In this document: piece after piece, positions 6,907 to 13,145 of the stretch | Position numbering within the stretch: position 1 is the first letter of the stretch | How the letters are laid out: every line of letters starts with the position of its first letter | Source: a virus | Virus record (IMG/VR): IMGVR_UViG_3300020156_000063 | Location: 1 to 37,594 of that record | Strand: one strand, 5' to 3' | Length of the DNA: 37,594 bases | The notes under the pieces: model-generated | The model's input: the letters and a program-made list of their open reading frames with translations, nothing else | Database searches by the model: none | Told to the model about the DNA's origin: nothing | Made by a program: the position numbers and the translations under genes

Positions 6907-7833
6907 CTAACCGCCGAATAGCTCTGCAGCTTCTTCGAGCAGACGCTTGTCCTCGACCTCGCGCAGCAGCGTTGCGTCCCACTTCGACTCGTCGCGGATC
7001 TTCAGGATCGCCTGCTCGATCAGGTCTTGGATGACCTGCGGATCGAGCGCGTCCAGCTCCCAAGAGGACTCGCCGTACTGTTCCAGGTATGAGGCGGCAC
7101 GGCTGTCCGACAGCTTGCCATCCTTCACCTTCAACGGATTCGGTGGTGGATTGTATTGCTCGATCTGCGGCATGTTGAGGGCCAGGCGTTGCACCATGAT
7201 CGGCACGCCCGCAAACAATGACAGGCGTTCCTCGTTGTCGCGCGTCATGTCGATGCCGCTTGGATCGTGGTCTCCCAGGTAAAAGATGATCGGGCGCTGA
7301 CCCTTGCGGACATAGCCGGCCAACCGCTGACCTGCGCGCCAAGCCTCCGACATGCTGTCGTAACCCTTGGTCGCATAGAAGTCGACACGCAACTTGTCAC
7401 AGATCTCGCCCACCACGCCTTCGAGCGCGGCCTTTTCAACCCGCACTTCCGGGCGGAACGGTTGATCCTCCCACAGGTCGCGCCGATACAACCACCGATC
7501 GCCTTCCGTTGTCAGCGCCCGCATAGCCTCGACGGGTTTATCAAAGGTGCGATGGCCGCGGAGGTTGCGCCCTCGATCCTCGATCGCCGTCCAGGAGATC
7601 AAGCCTGCCATGCGACCATCCGAGACGATGTCGCCCAGCCGCTTGTAGTTGGCGTCGCTATTGACCAGCCAGTCGCGGGCGACGAACTGGTAGTAGATCT
7701 GGCGCAGAGTGAGGGAGAATCCCTTCGACTCGTACTCGCCGACGATCTTGTTCACGCCTTCGATGACATCGAGGTGGTCCCTGGTGAACTTCTTAGGGAT
7801 GTAGCATCGGTAGTGGCCGTTGTCCTGCATCAC
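6907..7833 (-). CDS. Topoisomerase VI A / Spo11-like Toprim protein
   Basis: 308 residues. Residues 38-60 (LTLRQIYYQFVARDWL) resemble the winged-helix (5Y-CAP) segment of topoisomerase VI subunit A/Spo11, whose Tyr makes the covalent bond to DNA; Y47 and Y48 are the candidates. A Toprim domain follows: the conserved Glu is in VRVEKAAL (E133) and the DxD is in YLGDHDPSGIDM (D188, D190). No ATPase B subunit is in the window, as in the stand-alone 'Mini-A' proteins described from mobile elements. It might nick or break DNA for replication or recombination; that is inference. The ATG overlaps the stop of the DUF2786 gene (ATGA), so the two are translated together. A non-catalytic Toprim nuclease is the main alternative. 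Confidence 0.75.
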   Translation of the reverse strand: MMQDNGHYRCYIPKKFTRDHLDVIEGVNKIVGEYESKGFSLTLRQIYYQFVARDWLVNSDANYKRLGDIVSDGRMAGLISWTAIEDRGRNLRGHRTFDKPVEAMRALTTEGDRWLYRRDLWEDQPFRPEVRVEKAALEGVVGEICDKLRVDFYATKGYDSMSEAWRAGQRLAGYVRKGQRPIIFYLGDHDPSGIDMTRDNEERLSLFAGVPIMVQRLALNMPQIEQYNPPPNPLKVKDGKLSDSRAASYLEQYGESSWELDALDPQVIQDLIEQAILKIRDESKWDATLLREVEDKRLLEEAAELFGG

Positions 7834-8834
7834 AGCAGCCCCGCCGGCTTGAAGGTGTCGGCCTGCGGGTCCAGCGACACGGCTTCGGCCGCATCCCGAC
7901 CGGCGTAGTAGGCGCCGAGATCCTTGACGAACTTCGTGTTCTTGCGCCTGTCGCGCTCGGCCTGCTTGGCGGCCTTCTCCTTGCGCTTCTGTTCCTCACG
8001 GCGCGCCTTCTCAGGGTTGGCGGCGGCCCAGCGAGTGTATTCCTCGTCCGCCGCCTTTTCCGCTGCCGCGCGCTGCGCTCGTTCCGCGGCCCATTTCGCC
8101 GAGGTGCCCTTGCCGAACACGAAGTCGACGTTCTCGTCGTATTCCTGGTCGACGTAGGTCGAGAGGGTGAGCGCGGTTCCCGTGCTGACACCACTGCGGC
8201 CGGCTGCGACCGCAGCCTCCTCGGCGTCTCGGCGCTTCTGCTCCTCTTCGGCGATGAGGTGGCGGCGGCGCTCATAGATGCGGTAGGTCAGGCGGTCGGT
8301 GACGCCTTCGCGGAAAGAGTTGGCCCAGGGCGAACGGACCGGGATTCGACCCTCCCGGCAGCGATCTCTGGTCAGACGCTGGACAGCATTCTGCAGGTAG
8401 CCGGCCATCGCCTTCGTGGCGGCGATGTTGACCGTGCGCCCGACGACGCGGTGCTGGTGCTGGTTGACGCCCTGGACGAGCTTCGAGAACCTTTCGCCTT
8501 CGACCCGGACGTACTTCTCGACCTTGCCACCGGACATCGGGCTGAAGGTGATCTGCGACCAATAGAGGCAGAAGTTGAGACGGGCGACGGCCCGCCACAG
8601 GTCCCGCTCCCATTCGTAGTAGCCGCCGTTCAGGAGTTCGTCGGCGCGCTTGCCGGTCTCGCCGCCGTTGCGCTCCACGGTGCCCATGTCGAGGTTGTAG
8701 GCGGCGAGCAGCTCCATGGCTTTCGCTGTGGCGCTGGCGGCCTCGGCTTCATTCGGGTTCTTGGCGGCCAGGCGCAGGAGCTTCTCGACCTTGTCGACGA
8801 TCGCTTGCACCTCGGCGGTGAGTTGGTCCGACAT
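7830..8834 (-). CDS. DUF2786 domain protein
   Basis: 334 residues. Residues 8-55 (IVDKVEKLLRLAAKNPNEAE, then AYNLDM) match the DUF2786 domain seen in phage and bacterial proteins of unknown function. The middle (about 75-180) looks globular with GxYxWERDLWRAVA and VNQHQHRVVGRT. Residues 190-310 are highly charged and Ala/Arg/Lys/Glu-rich, probably a long helix or coiled coil. The start ATG has AAGG immediately upstream and GGGACG further on. It is the first gene after P3 and is coupled to the Topo VI A-like gene, suggesting that they act in the same DNA transaction. Confidence 0.85.
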   Translation of the reverse strand: MSDQLTAEVQAIVDKVEKLLRLAAKNPNEAEAASATAKAMELLAAYNLDMGTVERNGGETGKRADELLNGGYYEWERDLWRAVARLNFCLYWSQITFSPMSGGKVEKYVRVEGERFSKLVQGVNQHQHRVVGRTVNIAATKAMAGYLQNAVQRLTRDRCREGRIPVRSPWANSFREGVTDRLTYRIYERRRHLIAEEEQKRRDAEEAAVAAGRSGVSTGTALTLSTYVDQEYDENVDFVFGKGTSAKWAAERAQRAAAEKAADEEYTRWAAANPEKARREEQKRKEKAAKQAERDRRKNTKFVKDLGAYYAGRDAAEAVSLDPQADTFKPAGLL

Positions 8835-8865
8835 CCTTCGTCCCTTGCAACTTTCCGATGCCTAG

Positions 8866-8905
8866 GAAGATAGTCGGATTCAACTGCACGTCAACAGATA
8901 GTTGA
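8866..8905 (-). promoter_or_regulatory. Promoter P3 with the phage-wide palindromic operator
   Basis: Minus strand: TTTCAACTATCTGTTGAC with a perfect TCAAC-N5-GTTGA (plus-strand 8891-8905), -35 TTGACG (8889-8894), and -10 TATCTT at 16 bases (8867-8872) or ATCTTC at 17. It drives the DUF2786 and Topo VI A-like genes. Confidence 0.7.
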
Positions 8906-8944
8906 AACTTTCACTAAGAATGGTTCGAGCCCCTTATCAGGGGT

Positions 8945-9112
8945 CTAATCGTCATCGGATGGAGGCGTCACTTTGGTCGCATCAGTCATCACTACGGGCT
9001 GCTTCCCAGGTACAAAGAGAACGGGAGGATGACCGGTCCGGATCAGAACGACTGCATCGCAGGTCGCGATGAGGGTATGGCCGGCAAATGTGAAGTAGGG
9101 TGTTTTGTTCAT
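8945..9112 (-). CDS. Small protein, unknown function (array 1, last gene)
   Basis: 55 residues starting at the ATG at 9112 (MNKTPYFTF). An ATG five codons upstream falls inside the start-associated repeat; the repeat's GGACTCCGAAC block is positioned correctly only for 9112, so the shorter form is preferred. Two beta-like hydrophobic stretches (HTLIATCDAVVLI, PPVLFVPGKQPVVM) precede an acidic tail ending SDDD. No domain recognised. TAG lies in the terminal repeat copy. Confidence 0.6.
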   Translation of the reverse strand: MNKTPYFTFAGHTLIATCDAVVLIRTGHPPVLFVPGKQPVVMTDATKVTPPSDDD

Positions 9113-9136
9113 CAGTTCGGAGTCCATCAGAGGGTT

Positions 9137-9328
9137 CTAAATGAGGCCGCGGTAGTAGTTGTCCCACAGGCTATCCCAGTAGCTGTGATGGTCGTCAGCA
9201 CAGGGAGGACATAGCGGCACAGGCTTGTTGGGGTCGTCGGCAGATCCCGGCTCGCCCGTGTAGTGGTAGGCGGTTCGAGAGCTTTCCATCTCGACGCCTT
9301 CGGTGGAGTCGCAGTGATCGCACTTCAC
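9137..9328 (-). CDS. Small zinc-finger-like protein
   Basis: 63 residues with a GTG start directly after a start-associated repeat. CDHC at residues 3-6 and CPPC at 40-43 form two CxxC knuckles, with HH at 47-48, which indicates a single zinc ribbon or a treble-clef-like site. The Trp/Tyr-rich C-terminus (HSYWDSLWDNYYRGLI) may pack on a partner. Function unknown; a nucleic-acid or protein-binding adaptor is plausible. Confidence 0.65.
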   Translation of the reverse strand: MKCDHCDSTEGVEMESSRTAYHYTGEPGSADDPNKPVPLCPPCADDHHSYWDSLWDNYYRGLI

Positions 9329-9351
9329 GGTTCGGAGTCCTCTCAGGGGTT

Positions 9352-9669
9352 CTAACGGATGTCGAGCGCAGCGCGGATCTCTGCCCGCGCTTTGTTCTCA
9401 CCGCGGCGCTTACCCAGGTTGAACACGTTGTAAACTTTGTGAATGATACTGGCGCAAGCTTGGACCGAGACGATACCGTCCAGTTGCATGATGTCGTAGC
9501 TGGGCCAAGGATCGTCGGTGCCCGCGTTGTTGTTGAGCAGGCTGCGAGCAGGCTCACGACCGTTATCAATAGTCGTTAATCTCCAGTCACGACCGAGAAG
9601 CTGGAAACAGTAGGTGTTCCAGCCTTGGTGCTCTACCACTTCCTCGGTGTAGGGGAGTGCTTCTTTCAC
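9352..9669 (-). CDS. Small protein, unknown function
   Basis: 105 residues; GTG start following a start-associated repeat (GGACTCCGAACC). The N-terminal half has a beta-like pattern (WNTYCFQLLGRDWRLTTID); the C-terminal third is basic and helical (LGKRRGENKARAEIRAALDI). No family recognised. Its TAG sits in the repeat that provides the start signal of the next gene. Confidence 0.65.
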   Translation of the reverse strand: MKEALPYTEEVVEHQGWNTYCFQLLGRDWRLTTIDNGREPARSLLNNNAGTDDPWPSYDIMQLDGIVSVQACASIIHKVYNVFNLGKRRGENKARAEIRAALDIR

Positions 9670-9684
9670 GGTTCGGAGTCCCTC

Positions 9685-9906
9685 TCAGTCGCTCTGTTCT
9701 TCGCTGACGGTGTGCCCGTAGTGCGCGAGAACCGCGGCGAAAACGTCGCTCGGGCTGTAGTCATCCCCGCCGAAGCAGTGGGCGACCGGCAGCATCTCTA
9801 CCTCCACCTTGCCGTCGATGGTCACGCGCGCACCCTCGGCGTAGGTTGACCCGCAGGTCTCGCAATCGTGCGAGTCTGTCAGCCACTGGATCTTGATGTC
9901 GGCCAC
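9685..9906 (-). CDS. Small putative metal-binding protein
   Basis: 73 residues, GTG start after a start-associated repeat. HDCETCG near residues 13-19 and VAHCFGGDD near 41-49 give CxxC plus HC, a possible zinc site on a beta-hairpin-rich small protein. The C-terminal helix region (PSDVFAAVLAHYGHTVSEE) is acidic. Its TGA lies within the next repeat copy. Confidence 0.65.
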   Translation of the reverse strand: MADIKIQWLTDSHDCETCGSTYAEGARVTIDGKVEVEMLPVAHCFGGDDYSPSDVFAAVLAHYGHTVSEEQSD

Positions 9907-9921
9907 GGTTCGAAGTCCCTC

Positions 9922-10287
9922 TCAGGGCTGGAATAGGAGCGCGCGACGGTGCTCGACGTATGCCATCAGCAGGTTGCGCCCGTGCTTCCCCTGCTCATCC
10001 TCGACGCTAGGGTGCTTGTCCCAGACCTCCAGGCCGAAGTGCAGCCAGTCACGCGGATCAACGTCCGGTTTGACGCTGACCTCCGGATAAGCCGAATGGT
10101 CGAAGTTCGCGGAGCCCATCATCTTGAATCGGGCGCTCGACTCGAATGCGCGCCAGCGCTGGGCGTCGGCAAGGTCGCGCTCGCGAATGCGCAGCAACTC
10201 CATATACATGGACGCCAAGTCATGCTTGGTCTTGTTCATCAGGTAGCGGTGCGTGATCGGACCGCCGTGGTATTCAACGATTGCCAT
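9922..10287 (-). CDS. Small phage protein, unknown function
   Basis: 121 residues from ATG 10287, placed by the start-associated repeat (AGGACTTCGAA immediately upstream). A longer reading to 10314 would overlap the previous gene and translate the repeat, and is rejected. Helical N-terminal half (HDLASMYMELLRIRERDLAD), then PDVDPRDWLHFGLEVWDKHP. It ends QP-stop with the TGA inside the next repeat. No recognised domain. Confidence 0.65.
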   Translation of the reverse strand: MAIVEYHGGPITHRYLMNKTKHDLASMYMELLRIRERDLADAQRWRAFESSARFKMMGSANFDHSAYPEVSVKPDVDPRDWLHFGLEVWDKHPSVEDEQGKHGRNLLMAYVEHRRALLFQP

Positions 10288-10300
10288 TTCGAAGTCCTGC

Positions 10301-10489
10301 CTAGGGTTGTTCACTGAGCATTGCGACGAGTTCGGCCCTGAACGCCGTGTCGTGTTTCAGCTCGTCGATGATCGCATCGGCTTCGTCCAGGAACTCTTGC
10401 CAGCGCCAGTGTTCCGTATTGCCCTTACGATCAGGATCTAGGCCCGCGGCCACGCAGATGGTTCGGGCGAAGCGTTCTCTCACGTCCAT
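10301..10489 (-). CDS. Small acidic/helical protein, unknown function
   Basis: 62 residues; ATG at 10489 placed by the start-associated repeat at 10492-10517. Codons further upstream in this frame overlap the preceding gene. The sequence is helical throughout (VRERFARTICVAAGL, WQEFLDEADAIIDELKHD). It ends EQP-stop because the repeat's AACCCTAG is read as the final codons and the stop. Confidence 0.65.
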   Translation of the reverse strand: MDVRERFARTICVAAGLDPDRKGNTEHWRWQEFLDEADAIIDELKHDTAFRAELVAMLSEQP

Positions 10490-10506
10490 CGGCTTCGAAG
10501 TCCTGA

Positions 10507-10851
10507 CTAGGGTTGTGATTGGCGCTGCATTTCGCGCCGGTTCGGGTGGGCGGTACGCTCCTCGGTCGCCAGCCTTTGCAGTAGTTGCGCCCGGCTCTCC
10601 ATGTCGTCTTTGTAGCCGAGGAAGAACGTCGCTTTGTCGCGCAGGTGCTCTGGCAGCCAGGCTGACCGGAAGTTGTCGAAGCGTGCGATCGGCGCGTACT
10701 TCTCGATCTGGCGACCGCCGCGGGCAGCGCCGCGCACTTGGACGCGCTCGAACCCACCACCCGACCATCCGCCAAGTACCCACACCTTTGCCCCTTTGCG
10801 GAGCAGACGGTCGGTCTCGACTACATTCGCGATGATGCCGTACTCGTTCAC
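10507..10851 (-). CDS. Small phage protein, unknown function
   Basis: 114 residues with a GTG start (10851) after a start-associated repeat. Residues 18-35 (RKGAKVWVLGGWSGGGFERV) suggest a beta-barrel-like start. The middle is basic (RGGRQIEKYAPIARFDNFR), and a helix with many Arg follows. It ends SQP-stop, again from reading AACCCTAG of the next repeat. Function unknown. Confidence 0.65.
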   Translation of the reverse strand: MNEYGIIANVVETDRLLRKGAKVWVLGGWSGGGFERVQVRGAARGGRQIEKYAPIARFDNFRSAWLPEHLRDKATFFLGYKDDMESRAQLLQRLATEERTAHPNRREMQRQSQP

Positions 10852-10875
10852 GGGTTCGGTTCCTCGACTAGGGGT

Positions 10876-11049
10876 CTAACGCGTCGCCCGATAGGGCTTG
10901 CAGATCGGCTTGCCCCAGAGGACTTCCTTCTTGAGTTCAGCGCCGAGGCGCTGACACTCGGCCCAGGATGCAATACCATCGACGGCGAAGCTCGATTGCG
11001 CGTTGCCGGTGCCGTTGAACAGCATCACGAGGACGTACAGGGTGATCAT
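10876..11049 (-). CDS. Small exported peptide candidate
   Basis: 57 residues, ATG at 11049 directly after a start-associated repeat (GAGGAACCGAACTG). The N-terminus ITLYVLVMLFNGTGNAQS looks like a short signal peptide with an Ala-x-Ser-like end. The mature part has two Cys (32 and 50), compatible with one disulphide. It fills what would otherwise be a 200-base gap in the array, with the same junction signals on both sides, so I regard it as real despite its size. Confidence 0.6.
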   Translation of the reverse strand: MITLYVLVMLFNGTGNAQSSFAVDGIASWAECQRLGAELKKEVLWGKPICKPYRATR

Positions 11050-11073
11050 CAGTTCGGTTCCTCAACCAGGGTT

Positions 11074-11259
11074 CTAACGGGCGTTGATGAAGTCGTCCCT
11101 GGCGTTGATGGCATCACGCACCGCTCCAGCGTGGTCGTAGTGGCCCTTCTCGTCAGCCATGACGAGCGCCAGCACGCGGCCAGTTTCGCTGTCGCGGATC
11201 TCTACCCACGGCAGACCCCTGTTCAGTGCGGTCGCGGTGAGGTCGATGATGGCACGCAT
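11074..11259 (-). CDS. Small protein, unknown function
   Basis: 61 residues; ATG after a somewhat degenerate start-associated repeat (AGGGATTGAACTGAA). The pattern PWVEIRDSETGRVLALVMAD is a beta-hairpin, followed by an amphipathic helix (AGAVRDAINARDDFINAR). No family recognised. Confidence 0.65.
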   Translation of the reverse strand: MRAIIDLTATALNRGLPWVEIRDSETGRVLALVMADEKGHYDHAGAVRDAINARDDFINAR

Positions 11260-11293
11260 TTCAGTTCAATCCCTGTGCTGGTCTTCTAACGCC

Positions 11294-11650
11294 CTACGAC
11301 TCGTAAAATGTCGTGCCGTTGGCGGCGCGCTGACGATCGACGCTCTGGATGGCGGCGACGGCGATGCTGGCGACCTTCACCATGGCGGCGCGGAAGGCGT
11401 CAGTGACGGTGCGGTCGAGCGGCATGAAGGTGCCGACCATCCATTTCGTGGCGTACAGGCCGATGTAGGCGGCCCACATCCACGGGGTGTTCTCGATGTC
11501 GTCCACCTCGGTGCCCCACTTGCCGTCCTGCCGGATGCGCTCGGCCTCGATCTCCTGGAAGATGGCCTCCAGGGCGTCGGTGCCGTCGTAGTCCACATCG
11601 AACATCGGATCGTGCCGCGGGGTGCCGCCGCGGGTGTCGTAAGTGCCCAT
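11294..11650 (-). CDS. Conserved-type phage protein (ERIRQDGKWG motif)
   Basis: 118 residues. The central block EIEAERIRQDGKWGTEVDD followed by NTPWMWAAYIGLYATKW is a pattern common in small phage proteins of unknown function, in which a helix with ExxRQxxKWG leads into helical segments. It begins with a conventional AAGGAAAC ribosome site, not a repeat copy. It is second in array 1 and the most recognisable member. The acidic helix motif loosely recalls MazG-like folds, but the metal-binding set is incomplete. Confidence 0.75.
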   Translation of the reverse strand: MGTYDTRGGTPRHDPMFDVDYDGTDALEAIFQEIEAERIRQDGKWGTEVDDIENTPWMWAAYIGLYATKWMVGTFMPLDRTVTDAFRAAMVKVASIAVAAIQSVDRQRAANGTTFYES

Positions 11651-11654
11651 GGTC

Positions 11655-11870
11655 TCAGTTTCCTTCTTGGATGCGACGAAATCCGTCGCGGATTCGGCCG
11701 GTGGCCTTGTGCATCACCGTCGCGGGTTGCTTCGCGTGCTGCGTACAATAGAAGTTGCCCTTGCCGTCCGTGTAAGTCGCTTGACGCTCACAGGGGCCGC
11801 CGCCAGGTCGCAGACCGTAGCTCGGGTAGTACGGACCCTTTGATTGCGTACGTGCTTGGCAGTCAGGCAT
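11655..11870 (-). CDS. Small zinc-binding-type protein (first gene of array 1)
   Basis: 71 residues; ATG with GAGGGA upstream. Cys at about 4 and 28 and the pair C-T-Q-H at 43-46 give a CxxH-type site (GPCERQAT, FYCTQHA) like small zinc-ribbon proteins. The C-terminal tail is basic (KATGRIRDGFRRIQ), which could contact nucleic acid. It is the first gene downstream of P4; a repeat copy without a start codon lies in its leader. Confidence 0.65.
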   Translation of the reverse strand: MPDCQARTQSKGPYYPSYGLRPGGGPCERQATYTDGKGNFYCTQHAKQPATVMHKATGRIRDGFRRIQEGN

Positions 11871-11923
11871 ATCGTTGTCCCTCGGAGGTTCGGTCCCGTG
11901 TGCTGGGTTCTAATCACACACAG

Positions 11924-11963
11924 ACCGTAGGACTATCAACCTACTGTGTCAACAGTTAGTTGA
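11924..11963 (-). promoter_or_regulatory. Promoter P4 with the phage-wide palindromic operator (array 1)
   Basis: Minus strand: TTTCAACTAACTGTTGACA with a perfect TCAAC-N5-GTTGA (plus-strand 11949-11963), -35 TTGACA (11947-11952), 17-base spacer, -10 TACGGT (11924-11929). It is divergent from the LuxR gene; the CCCTTTAGGGG box lies about 35 bases beyond its -35. Confidence 0.75.
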
Positions 11964-11982
11964 AACTCCGTTCACGGCGAGC

Positions 11983-12028
11983 TGACCCTTTAGGGGGAGT
12001 GGCGACACCCGCGCGCCGTTGCTACGAT
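11983..12028 (+). promoter_or_regulatory. Candidate activator-dependent promoter of the LuxR gene
   Basis: TGACCCTTTAGGGGGAG (11983-11999) contains CCCTTTAGGG, a near-palindrome. About 30 bases further on, GTTGCTACGAT supplies a -10-like TACGAT (12023-12028), with no recognisable -35. The box centre would sit near -44 of the predicted start, where class II LuxR boxes sit. The same box precedes the next gene (12851-12866). Confidence 0.45.
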
Positions 12029-12071
12029 TCCGCCTTATTCACCGAATCACTACCCGAAGGAGGGTGCGTCG

Positions 12072-12851
12072 GTGACCCGGCTGGCGGACGCCCAGGCTTT
12101 CATCGAGCGGTCGAGAGTCGCTGAATCGCCGCAGGAAATGGCCGCTCTGATGTCGGACATCGCGGCCTACATGGGGTTCGACCATTATTCGCTGATGCAC
12201 CATGTCGACCTGTCATCCTACAGGAAGGATCTTGGTCACATGGCGGAGGGTGAGCTGATCCTGTTGACCAGCCACCCAGAGAGTTGGGTCGAGCATTACA
12301 TCGAAGACGACCTGCTGCAGATCGACCCCGTGGTGGCCGCGAGCAATCTGCGCGTGACCGGGTTCTCATGGAACGAGATTGCCACTCTGATCGACATGAC
12401 GACCGAGCAGCGCGGCTTCCTGGATGATGTCGCCAGGAGTGGTATCGGCGATGGCTGCACTGTTCCCATCCATGCGCCAGGGCAAGCATCCGGATCATGC
12501 AGTTTCTCGATGCGGCTGGGTCGCCCGTTGCCGACCAGCAACCTGCCCATGGCTCACCTCATCGGAGCCTTCGCCTTCGAAGCGGCAAGGGCCGTGGTCG
12601 TAAACGCCCGCAAGCTGGAGGCGCAACACACCCGGTTGACCGAGCGGCAGGTGGAATGCGCCATCCTGGTCGGCCGTGGACTGACCGAGCCAGATATCGC
12701 CAAGCAATTGGGCATCTCAGAAGAAACGGTGAAGCGACATCTGAAGGAAGCCCGGACAGCCTGCGGCGCAACCAAGAGTTTTCAGGTAGTGATCCGTTTA
12801 CTTTACGAAGGAAGAATTAGCCTGACTGACCTGCTTCACATGCGGGTGTGA
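12072..12851 (+). CDS. LuxR-family acyl-homoserine-lactone receptor/transcription factor
   Basis: 259 residues with a GTG start preceded by AAGGAGG. An autoinducer-binding domain spans about 15-165 and a GerE-type HTH about 186-250. The canonical ligand-pocket residues of the family (TraR W57, Y61, D70, P71, W85, G113) are present as W72, Y76, D85, P86, W100 and G128. The HTH reads LTERQVECAILVGRGL then GISEETVKRHL. At the position of the highly conserved Glu after LTxR there is Gln (Q193). No luxI synthase is in the window, so it is a LuxR solo reading host or neighbour signals. Phage-borne AHL receptors are known from a few phages. It lies between divergent small-gene arrays, well placed to regulate P4 and the next gene. 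Confidence 0.92.
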   Translation: MTRLADAQAFIERSRVAESPQEMAALMSDIAAYMGFDHYSLMHHVDLSSYRKDLGHMAEGELILLTSHPESWVEHYIEDDLLQIDPVVAASNLRVTGFSWNEIATLIDMTTEQRGFLDDVARSGIGDGCTVPIHAPGQASGSCSFSMRLGRPLPTSNLPMAHLIGAFAFEAARAVVVNARKLEAQHTRLTERQVECAILVGRGLTEPDIAKQLGISEETVKRHLKEARTACGATKSFQVVIRLLYEGRISLTDLLHMRV

Positions 12852-12900
12852 CCCTTTGAGGGGAGGGACCGCGCTCGGTTGCTATGCCTAAGTTATAGGC
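12851..12900 (+). promoter_or_regulatory. Second copy of the LuxR-gene box, upstream of the small gene
   Basis: ACCCTTTGAGGGGAG (12851-12865) starts at the last base of the LuxR stop codon and is followed by CGCGCTCGGTTGCTATG, parallel to CGCGCGCCGTTGCTACG upstream of the LuxR gene. The box-to-GTTGCTA distance is 26 bases here and 32 there. A perfect inverted repeat GCCTA-AGTTA-TAGGC (12886-12900) follows. This is a candidate promoter controlled by the same regulator as the LuxR gene. Confidence 0.45.
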
Positions 12901-12923
12901 ACATTGAATCGCTGGGGCTGATT

Positions 12924-13142
12924 ATGCAACCTCGTGAGTACCACCACATTGTTGAGACAGGTGACTGGGCCGCCGACAATCGCGCCGGCCGTGAGGCGGC
13001 GATCATCTGCATCCGCCACATGGTCGAGAATGGTACACCGAACCACCTCTGCCAGGTCGTGCGCGGCATGATCTCGAAGGGCCGGTTCGGCGGCGTGGAA
13101 GTCGGGTTCTTCACGGCGATCGGCATCATGCTGATCGAGTAG
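12924..13142 (+). CDS. Small phage protein downstream of the LuxR gene
   Basis: 72 residues from ATG 12924, with GGGG eight bases upstream; a TTG at 12879 would start inside the putative promoter and is rejected. The sequence YHHIVETGDWAADNRAGREA then LCQVVRGMISKGRFGGVEV is compact alpha-helical. I have an impression of similar short phage proteins but no known function. The box shared with the LuxR promoter suggests that it is the receptor's target; a small antirepressor-like or regulatory protein is a reasonable guess only. Confidence 0.65.
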   Translation: MQPREYHHIVETGDWAADNRAGREAAIICIRHMVENGTPNHLCQVVRGMISKGRFGGVEVGFFTAIGIMLIE

Positions 13143-13145
13143 GGG

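Larger units (their letters stand above)
8922..11912 (-). repeat. Start-associated repeat, array 1 (11 copies)
   Basis: Copies at 8922-8948, 9113-9140, 9329-9355, 9670-9690, 9907-9932, 10288-10312, 10492-10517, 10853-10879, 11050-11077, 11262-11289 and, in the leader, 11887-11912. In gene sense each reads about AACCC(C), 5-9 bases, (A)GGGA or GGAAC/GGACT, then YCGAAC, then 1-4 bases and ATG or GTG. The C-run and G-run can pair, and the G-run is the only Shine-Dalgarno. The copy at 8922 follows the last gene, has no start codon after it and forms the best hairpin (ACCCC...GGGGCT), so it may end transcription. The 11655/11650 junction lacks the element. Confidence 0.85.

Noticed and set aside
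10853-11077. Pairs of GTTC as alphaproteobacterial LexA boxes (GTTC-N7-GTTC)
   Set aside because: The spacing between GTTC units in the elements is 1 or about 15-18 bases, not 7, and they lie at start codons instead of promoters.
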